Assembly (NCBI GenBank): GCA_903956845.1
Contig: CAJBOO010000167.1
Coordinates: 1 to 52,034, forward strand
Direction of reading: 5' to 3'
DNA from: an uncultured Burkholderiales bacterium
GTDB taxonomy: Bacteria; Pseudomonadota; Gammaproteobacteria; Burkholderiales; Burkholderiaceae_C
DNA: 52,034 nucleotides
The notes below the pieces were generated by a model, which was not told the DNA's origin, searched no databases, and worked only from the letters and a program-made list of their open reading frames with translations. The stretch's first letter is position 1, and the number at the start of each line of letters is the position of its first letter. Both the position numbers and the translations under genes were made by a program. Below, one piece after another: positions 20,454-28,656 of the stretch.

Positions 20454-20928
20454 GGTGGTCAAAGCTCGGTGGGGTTTGTCGGTGGGCTGAGATCACGCCA
20501 GTGTTGACCCCAAACCATCCCAGGCCGCCAAACAAACGAGCGTGCTCTATCTTGACGCAGCGGTCCATCACGACGTCCAAGCCTGCTTGTGCAGCGATGG
20601 CCTGGGCTTCGTCATTGACCACGCCCAATTGCAACCACAGCACTTTGGCACCAATGGCCACGGCTTCATGGGCAATCGCTGGGGTCTCTGCGGGTTTGCG
20701 AAACACGTCGACGATGTCGACAGGGTGGGGGATGGCGGACAGGCTGGGATAGCACGTTTCTCCCAGGATGTCGGGGTACTTGGGGTTGACGGGCACGATG
20801 CGGTAGCCGTGGGCTTGCATGTACTTGGCCGCAAAGTAGGACGGTCTGAACCAATCGGCGGACAAGCCGACCACCGCGATGGTGCGGTGTTGCTTCAGGA
20901 CCTGTTTCAAGAGGCGAATATCACTCAT
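20446..20928 (-). CDS. CoA-binding domain protein (YccU family)
   Basis: The 160-residue single-domain Rossmann protein is related to the CoA-binding domain of succinyl-CoA synthetase alpha. Visible features are the glycine motif TIAVVGLSADWFRPSYF, the strand-turn YRIVPVNPKYPDILGE, and the late segment VVMDRCVKIEHARLFGG, all conserved in the YccU group. No catalytic domain is attached, so the function is a CoA or nucleotide sensor at most. I chose ATG 20928 (MSDIRLLKQVLKQ); the upstream in-frame extension looks non-coding. It overlaps metY by 8 nt, which suggests a link to sulfur amino acid metabolism or simple co-expression. Confidence 0.85.
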   Translation of the reverse strand: MSDIRLLKQVLKQHRTIAVVGLSADWFRPSYFAAKYMQAHGYRIVPVNPKYPDILGETCYPSLSAIPHPVDIVDVFRKPAETPAIAHEAVAIGAKVLWLQLGVVNDEAQAIAAQAGLDVVMDRCVKIEHARLFGGLGWFGVNTGVISAHRQTPPSFDHHG

Positions 20929-20962
20929 GACAAAGATATTAGCCCATTCGTGCAATAAATCA

Positions 20963-20991
20963 TTGCTTTATGTCAGAAATACAGGCATAGT
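20963..20991 (+). promoter_or_regulatory. Candidate cspA promoter
   Basis: TTGCTT (20963-20968) and CATAGT (20986-20991) are 17 nt apart. They match the sigma-70 consensus at 3 of 6 and 4 of 6 positions. Transcription would start near 20998, giving a leader of about 130 nt before cspA, the length expected for cold-shock genes. Confidence 0.35.
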
Positions 20992-20997
20992 CGCAGC

Positions 20998-21131
20998 TTC
21001 GATTATCAAGTTATGTCGTTGTTGTTCGTTTCTAGTTCTGCCCTCATAGGTATTTCTCCCTTCGTCACACGCTCCATGCTTGGCCTTCGACCCCGAGGGG
21101 GGCTTCCCTTTTTTTTAAAGAAATGCAATAA
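20998..21131 (+). promoter_or_regulatory. Long cspA leader with T8 tract and ATG-CAA-TAA mini-frame
   Basis: The 203-nt region between the divergent CoA-binding gene and cspA holds no other gene. Its 3' part is GC-rich (CCCCGAGGGGGGC near 21090-21103) followed by eight T at 21109-21116. Bases 21123-21131 read ATG CAA TAA and lie directly against, and in frame with, the cspA ATG. Long structured leaders are a known feature of CspA-type thermosensors. The candidate start of the leader is inferred from the promoter call. Confidence 0.4.
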
Positions 21132-21338
21132 ATGGCAACAGGTACAGTGAAATGGTTTAACGAGTCCAAAGGTTTTGGTTTCATTACTCCCGAAGACGGC
21201 GGCAAAGATTTGTTCGCTCATTTTTCCGCGATCCAGAACCAAGGTTTCAAAACCCTGGCAGAAGGTCAACGCGTTAGCTTTGAAGTGACCACCGGCCCCA
21301 AAGGCCTGCAAGCGTCCAACATCAAAACCGCCGACTAA
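21132..21338 (+). CDS. cspA: Cold shock protein CspA family
   Basis: The 68-residue single-stranded nucleic acid chaperone begins [20 protein letters not shown], with RNP1 (KGFGFI) and RNP2-like (DLFAHFSAI) motifs and the C-terminal ASNIKTAD. It has the standard length of the family. It is preceded by a long leader and followed 24 nt later by infA, so cold-regulated co-expression of a translation factor is plausible. A 5-bp hairpin (AAGCG/CGCTT, 21337-21351) lies in the cspA-infA gap, without a T tract. Confidence 0.96.
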   Translation: MATGTVKWFNESKGFGFITPEDGGKDLFAHFSAIQNQGFKTLAEGQRVSFEVTTGPKGLQASNIKTAD

Positions 21339-21362
21339 GCGCTCAACGCTTCAGGCAGTCAG

Positions 21363-21620
21363 ATGTCCAAAGAAGAAATGCTGGAAATGTCCGGCTTGGT
21401 GCGTGAGGTGCTTCCCGACTCACGCTACCGAGTCACTTTGGACAACGGCCACGAACTCGTGGCCTACACCGCAGGCAAGATGCGCATGCACCACATCCGC
21501 ATCTTGGCCGGCGACAAGGTCACGCTGGAGCTCTCTCCATACGACATGACCAAAGGTCGCATCACCTTTCGCCACATTGAAGGCAAAGGCCCCGGCGGCC
21601 CTCGGAAGCGCCGGTTTTGA
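21363..21620 (+). CDS. infA: Translation initiation factor IF-1, extended form
   Basis: The 85-residue S1/OB-fold factor binds the ribosomal A site at initiation. The core is clear: [53 protein letters not shown] in pieces, ending ITFRH. Instead of stopping near residue 72 as canonical IF-1 does, it continues with a glycine/arginine tail ([11 protein letters not shown]). That tail resembles the second IF-1 gene found in many betaproteobacteria, while the primary infA usually sits with the ribosomal protein operon. Here it is in a cspA-infA-methyltransferase set, and its stop overlaps the next start (TTGA). Confidence 0.92.
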   Translation: MSKEEMLEMSGLVREVLPDSRYRVTLDNGHELVAYTAGKMRMHHIRILAGDKVTLELSPYDMTKGRITFRHIEGKGPGGPRKRRF

Positions 21621-22297
21621 ACCCGAGCCCAGCCGACAACGGACTGGGCTACCTCGTCAAACAAGAACGCATCGCGGTCGCGCATGGCGCAGCCTTGAAC
21701 ATCCGTTCCTTGCTAGACCAACAACAATTCCACGACCCCGACGGCATCGCGCTCGCCCTTGGCGTGTCTTCTGCCACCTGGCCCCTGTTTGGTTTGGTTT
21801 GGCCCTCGGCTCAGAAGATGGCCGATCTCATGCAAACCTGGCCATTGGAGCAATTGCGCATCCTGGAGATTGGCTGCGGATTGGGCTTGGCCAGTTTGGT
21901 GATCCACAGGCGCTTGGGCCATGTCACGGCCTCCGACTACCACCCCTATACCCAGCGGTTTTTGATGGCCAATTTGCAACTCAATGACTTGCCGCACCTG
22001 CCCTATGTGCAAGGGCATTGGGAGCGAGCCAACCCCTTGCTCGGCCGCTTTGATTTGATCATTGGCAGCGATGTGCTCTATGAGCGCAACCACCCGGCGC
22101 AATTGGCGGCTTTCATCGACAGCCACGCGGCGGAGCACGCCCAAGTCTTGATCATCGACCCCAACCGTGGGCAACGCTCGGCATTCAACAAGGCCATGCG
22201 CTTAAATGGATTTGGCTTGACCCAATCCGACATCCTCACCCCCTTGGAAAACCGCGATCCCTACCGAGGCAGTCTGCTGAATTACCAGCGCGATTGA
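21617..22297 (+). CDS. Class I SAM-dependent methyltransferase, protein-lysine type
   Basis: The 226-residue protein has motif [13 protein letters not shown], a post-I acidic turn (VTASDYHPY), and motif IV-like [14 protein letters not shown]. The layout, including [14 protein letters not shown] before motif I, matches the METTL21/Methyltransf_16 group, many of whose members methylate lysines in translation factors and chaperones. The substrate is not identifiable. The TTG start overlaps the infA stop in TTGA, so the two are translationally coupled. This makes IF-1 or a ribosomal component a reasonable but untested target. The upstream ORF leaves no better start. Confidence 0.8.
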   Translation: MNPSPADNGLGYLVKQERIAVAHGAALNIRSLLDQQQFHDPDGIALALGVSSATWPLFGLVWPSAQKMADLMQTWPLEQLRILEIGCGLGLASLVIHRRLGHVTASDYHPYTQRFLMANLQLNDLPHLPYVQGHWERANPLLGRFDLIIGSDVLYERNHPAQLAAFIDSHAAEHAQVLIIDPNRGQRSAFNKAMRLNGFGLTQSDILTPLENRDPYRGSLLNYQRD

Positions 22298-22361
22298 GGT
22301 GACTGCGGCCACGGTGGGGCTTGGTTAACATGCCCCTTTTGCCCTTCTTGAAACCCTATCC

Positions 22362-23747
22362 ATGTCCTCGCCTTCAGACCACCATTTCATGGGCTTGGCC
22401 TTGCAGCAAGCGCAGTTCGCGCAAGACGCGGGCGAGGTGCCTGTGGGGGCAGTGGTGGTGCGGGATGGCGAGGTCATCGCCCAGGCGCACAACGCCCCGA
22501 TTGGCTTGCATGACCCCAGCGCCCATGCCGAGGTGTTGGCCCTCAGAGCCGCTGCCGCCAAGCTAGGCAACTACCGCTTAGACAACTGCACCTTGTATGT
22601 GACCTTGGAGCCCTGCGCCATGTGCGTCGGTGCAGCCTTGCACGCCCGTGTGAAGCGGGTGGTCTGGGGCGCAAGCGAGCCCAAAACCGGTGCGGCTGGT
22701 TCGGTGGTGGATTTATTTTCCCAGCCGGTGTTGAACCACCATACCGACAGCCAAGGTGGGGTGAGGGCAGACGAGGCCAGCGCGATGCTGCAAGGGTTTT
22801 TCAAACAACAACGACAACAGCACAAGGATCAAGCCATGCCGCACCGTTTGCGCGATGACGCTTTGCGAACCCCAGACGAACGCTTTGCCCAACTGCCTGA
22901 TTACCCATGGACACCACAGTACCGCCATGACCTGCCATCCCTAGACGGATTGCGCATGCATTACCTCGACGAGGGCCCCAAGGATGCGCAGATCACCTGG
23001 CTGTGCCTGCATGGCAATCCTGCGTGGAGCTACCTGTACCGCCGAATGATCCCGACATGGTTGGCAGCCGGTCACCGGGTGGTGGCCCCCGACATGCCCG
23101 GCTTTGGTAAGAGCGACAAACCGAAAAAAGACAGCGCACACCGGTTTGATTGGCACCGTCAGGTCTTGCTTGAATATGTCGAAGCCATGGATTTGCGAGG
23201 CATCAACCTGGTGGTGCAAGACTGGGGCGGCATCTTGGGGCTGACCTTGCCCATGGCGGCGCCAACGCGGTACCAAGGCTTGTTGGTGATGAACACCATC
23301 TTGGCCACCGGCGAACAAGCCCTGAGCCCCGGTTTCTTGGCGTGGCGACACATGTGTGCAGACAAACCCCTGTTTGACGTGGGCAAGCTGTTTGCCCGGG
23401 GCAACCCCCACATGACTGCCGCTGAATGCGAGGCCTACAACGCCCCCTTTCCAGATGCCGGGCACCGCGCTGCCTTGCGTGCTTTTCCACCCATGGTCCC
23501 TGAACATGCCGACAGCGAGGGCGCGGCGGTTTCGAGACAAGCCAAGCAGTTTTGGTCCACCCAGTGGACGGGCAAGAGCCTGATGGTGGTGGGGCAACAA
23601 GACCCGGTCCTGGGAGAGTCGGTCATGCGTGAATTGCACGGTGCCATTCGCGCTTGCCCCGAGCCTGTGGTGTTGCCGCAAGCGGGGCATTTTGTTCAAG
23701 AGCATGGCCAAGCCATTGCTGCGCTGGCCTTGCAGCATTTGGCTTGA
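22362..23747 (+). CDS. tadA: TadA tRNA deaminase fused to DhlA-type haloalkane dehalogenase
   Basis: One uninterrupted 461-residue frame with two full enzymes. Residues 1-158 are TadA, which makes inosine 34 in tRNA-Arg: zinc ligands His55 (HAE, with proton-shuttle Glu57), Cys85 and Cys88 (PCAMC), plus VVWGASEPKTGAAGS. Residues 159-461 closely resemble Xanthobacter haloalkane dehalogenase DhlA, a family I alpha/beta hydrolase. They hold nucleophile Asp287 and halide Trp288 (VVQDWGG), second halide Trp328 (FLAWRH), Asp414 (VGQQDPVLG) and His443 (AGHFVQEHG). ATG 22836 begins the second part in frame and has AAGGA 7 nt upstream, so separate translation of the dehalogenase is also likely. The linker is only a few residues. 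Halide-releasing activity is inferred from the residues. Confidence 0.9.
   Translation: MSSPSDHHFMGLALQQAQFAQDAGEVPVGAVVVRDGEVIAQAHNAPIGLHDPSAHAEVLALRAAAAKLGNYRLDNCTLYVTLEPCAMCVGAALHARVKRVVWGASEPKTGAAGSVVDLFSQPVLNHHTDSQGGVRADEASAMLQGFFKQQRQQHKDQAMPHRLRDDALRTPDERFAQLPDYPWTPQYRHDLPSLDGLRMHYLDEGPKDAQITWLCLHGNPAWSYLYRRMIPTWLAAGHRVVAPDMPGFGKSDKPKKDSAHRFDWHRQVLLEYVEAMDLRGINLVVQDWGGILGLTLPMAAPTRYQGLLVMNTILATGEQALSPGFLAWRHMCADKPLFDVGKLFARGNPHMTAAECEAYNAPFPDAGHRAALRAFPPMVPEHADSEGAAVSRQAKQFWSTQWTGKSLMVVGQQDPVLGESVMRELHGAIRACPEPVVLPQAGHFVQEHGQAIAALALQHLA
22824..22838 (+). promoter_or_regulatory. Internal Shine-Dalgarno and ATG at the TadA/dehalogenase junction
   Basis: AAGGA at 22824-22828 is followed by a 7-nt spacer and ATG at 22836-22838, in the reading frame of the fused gene. 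It marks exactly where TadA homology ends and dehalogenase homology begins, so it can serve as an independent start for the second enzyme. Confidence 0.6.
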
Positions 23748-23812
23748 ATCCGCGGGTCCACACAGAAAGACACCGGCCTGCTTGATCGACAATGCGGTTT
23801 TAAGAGAAAAAA

Positions 23813-24733
23813 ATGCACATTTACCTGTACTCCCCCTCCGGCGCGGTGCGCGACAAAGCGGCTTTGCGCCTGGCGGTCAAACGCCTGGGCAAGCTGGGCC
23901 ATGATGTTGAACTGGACCCGGCTGCGCTGAGCAGCTCCAAGCGGTTCGCGGGCGAGGACGATGAGCGCTTGCTCGCGATCAGCCGTGCAGCCGCCAGCGG
24001 CGCAGACATCGTCATGCCGACACGTGGCGGGTATGGCCTCACGCGCTTGCTCAAACACCTGCCCGTCAAAGCCATTGCCCAGTCGATCAAGGGCGGTACC
24101 CGCTGGGTGGGTCACAGCGACTTCACTGCGTTGCAAATGGCGGTGCTGGCCAAAACCCGCGCAGTCACCTGGGCGGGGCCGCATGCCTGTTTCGACTTTG
24201 GCGCGAAAGACATGGACGACATCACCCTGGCTTGCTTTGACGACATGGCACAGGGCAGGGGAGAGGGCGCGGGTTGGCGTTTGCCCGCTGCCGACCTTGA
24301 ACACCTGCCTCAAAAGGCCTTGTTGGCCGAGCACGCCACCTTGTGGGGCGGCAACTTGAGTGTCTTGTGCAGCATGGTGGGCACGCCTTATCTGCCATCG
24401 ATCACGGGTGGCGTCTTGTTTTTGGAGGACGTGGCCGAGCATCCTTACCGTGTCGAGCGCATGTTGACCCAGTTGCTCAACGCAGGCCTCTTGGCCCAGC
24501 AAAAAGCCATTGTGTTGGGGAGTTTCAGCGACTACCAACTCAGCAGCCATGACAAGGGATTCACCCTCCATACCGTGGTGGCGTGGCTGCGCAGCCAAAC
24601 CAAAACCCCGGTCTTGACCGGATTGCCTTTTGGCCATGTGGCCACCAAACTCTGCTTGCCTGTGGGCCAAGAAGTGTCCCTGTTGCGCGAAGGCCGTGAA
24701 GCCTTTTTGCTGTGGGCACACCACGCCCATTGA
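23813..24733 (+). CDS. ldcA: LD-carboxypeptidase (peptidase S66)
   Basis: Cytoplasmic enzyme that removes the terminal D-alanine from murein tetrapeptides during cell-wall recycling. The 306-residue protein has the S66 N-terminal motif IYLYSPSGAVRD, the PTRGGYGLTRLL segment, catalytic Ser102 in WVGHSDFTAL, then the Glu in LFLEDVAEHPYRVERML and the His in GLPFGHVATK that complete the triad. No signal peptide is visible, as expected for the recycling enzyme. It follows the TadA-dehalogenase frame by 65 nt. Confidence 0.9.
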   Translation: MHIYLYSPSGAVRDKAALRLAVKRLGKLGHDVELDPAALSSSKRFAGEDDERLLAISRAAASGADIVMPTRGGYGLTRLLKHLPVKAIAQSIKGGTRWVGHSDFTALQMAVLAKTRAVTWAGPHACFDFGAKDMDDITLACFDDMAQGRGEGAGWRLPAADLEHLPQKALLAEHATLWGGNLSVLCSMVGTPYLPSITGGVLFLEDVAEHPYRVERMLTQLLNAGLLAQQKAIVLGSFSDYQLSSHDKGFTLHTVVAWLRSQTKTPVLTGLPFGHVATKLCLPVGQEVSLLREGREAFLLWAHHAH

Positions 24734-24777
24734 CCCACTTGTTTAGCCCCCCAACCGACTTTTTTGATGGACAGACC

Positions 24778-26202
24778 ATGACCACCTACGACAGCCACTA
24801 CATCAACGGCGCTTGGCGCAAAGCCACCTCGGACGCGGTGTTCGAGGTACATGACGCCACGACCGAAGAGACCATGGCCACCGTGCCACAAGGCACAGCC
24901 GAGGAGGCCACGCAAGCGGTGTTGGCTGCCCGTGCTGCGTTCCCAGCCTGGTCTGCCTTGGGTGTCGAAGAGCGCTGTGGTTACATCGACAAAATCGTGG
25001 CGGGCCTCAAAGCCCGCACCGAGGAGATGGGCACCGCGATCGCTCGAGAGGTCGGCATGCCGATCAAGATGGCCAAAATGATCCAGGTGGGCGGTCCGGT
25101 CTTCAATTGGGGCAATGCGGCCAAGGTGGCGCGTGCCTATCCGCTCGAAGAGAAAGTGGGCCATTCACTGGTGGTGCGCGAACCAATTGGCGTGGTCTCC
25201 TGCATCACGCCTTGGAACTTCCCACTCAACCAAATCACCCTCAAAGTGGCGCCCGCCTTGGCTGCAGGCTGCACGGTCGTTTTGAAGCCCAGCGAAATCG
25301 CGCCTGTCAACGCCATGATCTTGACCGAGATCATCCACGCGGCAGGGCTGCCCGCTGGCGTGTTCAACCTGGTCAATGGCCTGGGCCCGGTGGTGGGCGA
25401 AGTCTTGGCCAGCCACCCCGAGGTGGACATGGTGAGCTTCACCGGATCGACCCGAGCGGGCAAGCGCGTGGCAGAACTGGCGGCCGACACTGTCAAGCGC
25501 GTGGCGCTTGAATTGGGCGGCAAGTCGGCCAGCGTGGTCCTGCCAGACGCCAACCTGGAAGCCGCGGTGAAGGGCACGCTCAACGCGTGTTTGCTCAACA
25601 GCGGCCAAACTTGCTCGGCGCACACCCGCATGCTTGTGCCAGCGTCGCGTTACGACGAAGTGAAAAGCTTGATTCAAACAGCGATAGCCAAATTCACCTT
25701 GGGCCCCAGTTTGGAAGAAAGCACCCGTTTAGGCCCACTGGTCAGCGCCACGCAGCGTGACCGGGTGATCGGCTTCATCGAACTGGGCCTGAAAGAAGGT
25801 GCTGAGTTGATCGCTGGCGGACCTGCCAAGCCTGCGTTTGACAAAGGCTATTTTGTGCAACCGACGGTGCTGCGCGTCAAGCCCACAGACACCTTGGCGC
25901 ATGAAGAAATTTTTGGCCCGGTCTTGGTGGTGTTGACTTACGACGATGAAGACCATGCCGTGCGCATCGCCAACGATTCCATCTATGGGCTGGGTGGCGG
26001 TGTGTGGAGCACCGATGAAGCGCATGCCATCCGCGTGGCCCGCCAAATGCGCACCGGTCAGGTGGACATCAACGGTGCAGCCTTCAACGGTAACGCGCCC
26101 TTTGGTGGCTACAAGCAATCGGGCAATGGCCGCGAAAATGGCAGATATGGTTTCGAGGAATTTTTGGAGCACAAAGCCATCCAACTACCCACAAAGGGCT
26201 GA
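24778..26202 (+). CDS. Aldehyde dehydrogenase family protein
   Basis: NAD(P)-dependent oxidation of an aldehyde to the acid. The 474-residue protein has PWNFPLNQITLKVAPALAAG, the glycine motif SFTGSTRAGKRVA, general-base Glu245 in LELGGKSAS, nucleophile Cys279 in NSGQTCSAHTR, and EEIFGPVLVV. The C-terminus has the usual PFGGYKQSGNGRENGRYG. The aldehyde cannot be named from sequence; it fits a broad-specificity ALDH. ATG 24778 is the first codon of the conserved YINGAW start. The penicillin-acylase gene begins 2 nt after it. A DhlA-type dehalogenase lies nearby, and chloroacetaldehyde dehydrogenase is a known partner in 1,2-dichloroethane degradation, but this is a weak link. Confidence 0.9.
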   Translation: MTTYDSHYINGAWRKATSDAVFEVHDATTEETMATVPQGTAEEATQAVLAARAAFPAWSALGVEERCGYIDKIVAGLKARTEEMGTAIAREVGMPIKMAKMIQVGGPVFNWGNAAKVARAYPLEEKVGHSLVVREPIGVVSCITPWNFPLNQITLKVAPALAAGCTVVLKPSEIAPVNAMILTEIIHAAGLPAGVFNLVNGLGPVVGEVLASHPEVDMVSFTGSTRAGKRVAELAADTVKRVALELGGKSASVVLPDANLEAAVKGTLNACLLNSGQTCSAHTRMLVPASRYDEVKSLIQTAIAKFTLGPSLEESTRLGPLVSATQRDRVIGFIELGLKEGAELIAGGPAKPAFDKGYFVQPTVLRVKPTDTLAHEEIFGPVLVVLTYDDEDHAVRIANDSIYGLGGGVWSTDEAHAIRVARQMRTGQVDINGAAFNGNAPFGGYKQSGNGRENGRYGFEEFLEHKAIQLPTKG

Positions 26203-26204
26203 AC

Positions 26205-28637
26205 ATGAAAAAAATCTTGACGTGGGGGGCAGGGGGGCTGCTGGCCTTGGTGATCTTGAGCCTGGGCGTGGTGGGCATCTACCTGCTGCGGGCACAACCT
26301 CAACTCGATGGGCAGTTGCGTCTGCCTGGGTTGACTGGGCCGGTCAAGGTCAGCCGAGATGCGGCAGGCGTGGTGCATATCGAAGGTGCCTCTCAGCGCG
26401 ATACCGCGTTTGCATTGGGCATGGTGCATGCGCAAGAGCGCGGCTGGCAACTCGAGTTCAATCGACGCATCATGCACGGCGAATTGGCGGCGATCCTGGG
26501 TGAAGCAGCGCTGCCCGTGGACAAGCTGATGCGCACCCTGGGCATCATGGACATGGCACGCACCCAATTCGCGGCTTACCCAGCGGATGCCAAAGCGGTG
26601 CTAGAGGCCTACAGCCAGGGCATACAGGCTTTCCATGACAGCCAAAGCCAATCCCTGTCGCCCGAGTTTTGGTTGCTCGGCACACGTCCTGGCGGCCAGA
26701 CGGGCCCTGCTTGGGAAGCCGCTGACAGCGTGGGCTGGGGTTTGATGATGGCGCTGGACTTGGGCGGTAACTGGGGCCAGGAAATGGCCCGCTTGAGCGT
26801 GGCCAAGACCTTGGACACCCAACGCCTGTGGCAGTTGATGCCGGCTTATCCGGGTGAAGCGCCCGCCACCCAAGTCGACTTGTCCAACTTTTACAAAGGC
26901 CTGGGGGTGTATGCCTCCCCTCAAGGCCAAGCCTTGCAGGGCGGCCGAGAAGCCGTGGCCAGTGGGTCCGTGCCTTTTTTGGGGGAGCCGGGCTTGAGTG
27001 AAGGCAAGGGCAGCAACAACTGGGCGCTCACGGGCGAACGGACGACCTCAGGCAAGCCTTTGTTGGCCAACGACCCGCACCTGGGTTTGGGCACCCCAGC
27101 GATTTGGTTTTACGCGCACCTCTCGTCGCCGGGACACAACGTGATTGGTGCCACGTTACCCGGCATGCCCTTGGTGGTCTTGGGACACAACAGCCATGTG
27201 GCTTGGGGTTTCACCAACACCGGACCCGATGTGCAAGACCTGTATTTGGAAAAAATCAACCCAGACAACCCCAAGCAATACCAAACACCGCAGGGCTGGC
27301 AAGACTTCGAGAGCCGCCAAGAAACCATCCAGGTCAAGGGCATGGCAGACGTGGTTCATACCGTGCGCCGCACCCGCCATGGGCCGGTGTTGAGCGATGC
27401 CCAGGCCGCGCATGCTGACATCATCGACACGCAACGTTTTGTGCTGGCCTTGCGCTGGGCTGCGCTGGAGCCGGACAACCAGACCTTGGTCGCGGGTATC
27501 CGTGGCAGTCAAACATCCACCGTCAAAGCATTTTTGACCGCTTTCAATGACTACCACTCGCCGATGCAAAACGTGGTGGTCGCCGATGACCAAGGCACGG
27601 TCGCCTACAAAGCCTTAGGCAAGGTCCCTGTGCGTCATCGGGACAACGATTTGATGGGCATGGCACCCGCACCTGGTTGGCAAGCCAAATATGACTGGGT
27701 TGGCTGGTTGCCGATGGACCAAACCCCGCAAGACAATGCCAGCAAGGGTTGGGTGGCAACGGCCAATCAACGGATCACACCCGAGGGCTATCCTCATTTC
27801 TTGGGTCAAGATTGGGTTGCACCGCACCGCATGCAACGTATCACCCAACTCATCGATGCCAAGCCCAAGCACAGTCTGCAAGACATGCAAAGCATGCAAA
27901 ACGATGTCTTGTCTTTGTCCACACAGCGCTTATTGCCACACCTGTTGTCAGCGACTTCCAAGCATGCCTTGGCCCCACAAGCCATGGTCTTGTTGCAGTC
28001 CTTCAACGGTGAAATGAAGGCAGATGCGGCCGCACCGGTGATCTTTGCGTATTGGGCAGACGAGCTGACGCGTGGGTTGGTGGCCCCCAAACTAGGCCCA
28101 GCTTTGTTTGAGTCGCAATACGGCAAAAAACTTTTCCGTTCGTTTTTGGAAGACGTGATGGACAAACAAGATGCTTGGTGGTGTGGACATTCCTGCGCTG
28201 ACCAGTCATCACAGGCCTTGACCCGTGCCTTGGACCGATTGGTCAGTGACCAAGGTGCTGACCCGAGTGCCTGGCGCTGGGGCACAGCCCATGTGGCGAT
28301 CAGCAGCCACCGGCCTTTGGGCAAATCTCCTTTGTTGGCCAAACTCTTTGACGTGACTGCGCCCAGCGCAGGTGATCCGTTCACGGTCAATGTGGGCAGC
28401 TATTGGTTGAGCGAGAAAACACAGCCATTTGCCAGCCGCCATGCGCCATCGTTGCGTGTGGTGTACGACCTGAGTGACCTGGAACGATCGGTGTTTATTT
28501 ACCAAACGGGCCAAAGCGGTGTTTGGGGCTCTAAGCGTTACAGTGACATGGCCCAAGCATGGTCCCAAGGCGAATACAGACCCTTGCAAATGAAGCCGAC
28601 TCAGATCACCAGCCAACTGTTGTTGCAACCCCAGTAA
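26205..28637 (+). CDS. Penicillin acylase family Ntn hydrolase (S45)
   Basis: The 810-residue precursor of the penicillin amidase/AHL acylase family is made as one chain and self-cleaves to alpha and beta subunits. The N-terminus is a signal or membrane anchor (ILTWGAGGLLALVILSLGVVGIYLL). The alpha part has VHIEGASQRDTAFALGMVHAQERGWQLE. The expected cleavage is before Ser270 in KGSNNWAL, which becomes the catalytic N-terminal residue, followed by the conserved ANDPHLGLGTP. Later GHNSHVAWGFTNTGPD is the family oxyanion region. Substrates may be amides such as acyl-homoserine lactones or beta-lactams; none is proven. It starts 2 nt after the ALDH stop. Confidence 0.9.
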   Translation: MKKILTWGAGGLLALVILSLGVVGIYLLRAQPQLDGQLRLPGLTGPVKVSRDAAGVVHIEGASQRDTAFALGMVHAQERGWQLEFNRRIMHGELAAILGEAALPVDKLMRTLGIMDMARTQFAAYPADAKAVLEAYSQGIQAFHDSQSQSLSPEFWLLGTRPGGQTGPAWEAADSVGWGLMMALDLGGNWGQEMARLSVAKTLDTQRLWQLMPAYPGEAPATQVDLSNFYKGLGVYASPQGQALQGGREAVASGSVPFLGEPGLSEGKGSNNWALTGERTTSGKPLLANDPHLGLGTPAIWFYAHLSSPGHNVIGATLPGMPLVVLGHNSHVAWGFTNTGPDVQDLYLEKINPDNPKQYQTPQGWQDFESRQETIQVKGMADVVHTVRRTRHGPVLSDAQAAHADIIDTQRFVLALRWAALEPDNQTLVAGIRGSQTSTVKAFLTAFNDYHSPMQNVVVADDQGTVAYKALGKVPVRHRDNDLMGMAPAPGWQAKYDWVGWLPMDQTPQDNASKGWVATANQRITPEGYPHFLGQDWVAPHRMQRITQLIDAKPKHSLQDMQSMQNDVLSLSTQRLLPHLLSATSKHALAPQAMVLLQSFNGEMKADAAAPVIFAYWADELTRGLVAPKLGPALFESQYGKKLFRSFLEDVMDKQDAWWCGHSCADQSSQALTRALDRLVSDQGADPSAWRWGTAHVAISSHRPLGKSPLLAKLFDVTAPSAGDPFTVNVGSYWLSEKTQPFASRHAPSLRVVYDLSDLERSVFIYQTGQSGVWGSKRYSDMAQAWSQGEYRPLQMKPTQITSQLLLQPQ

Positions 28638-28656
28638 ACCTTTTCCATTTGATACG

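Noticed and set aside
22316-22340. Hairpin GGGGC/GCCCC followed by TTTT as a terminator before tadA
   Set aside because: Only a 5-bp stem with an 11-nt loop and four T; too weak to call.
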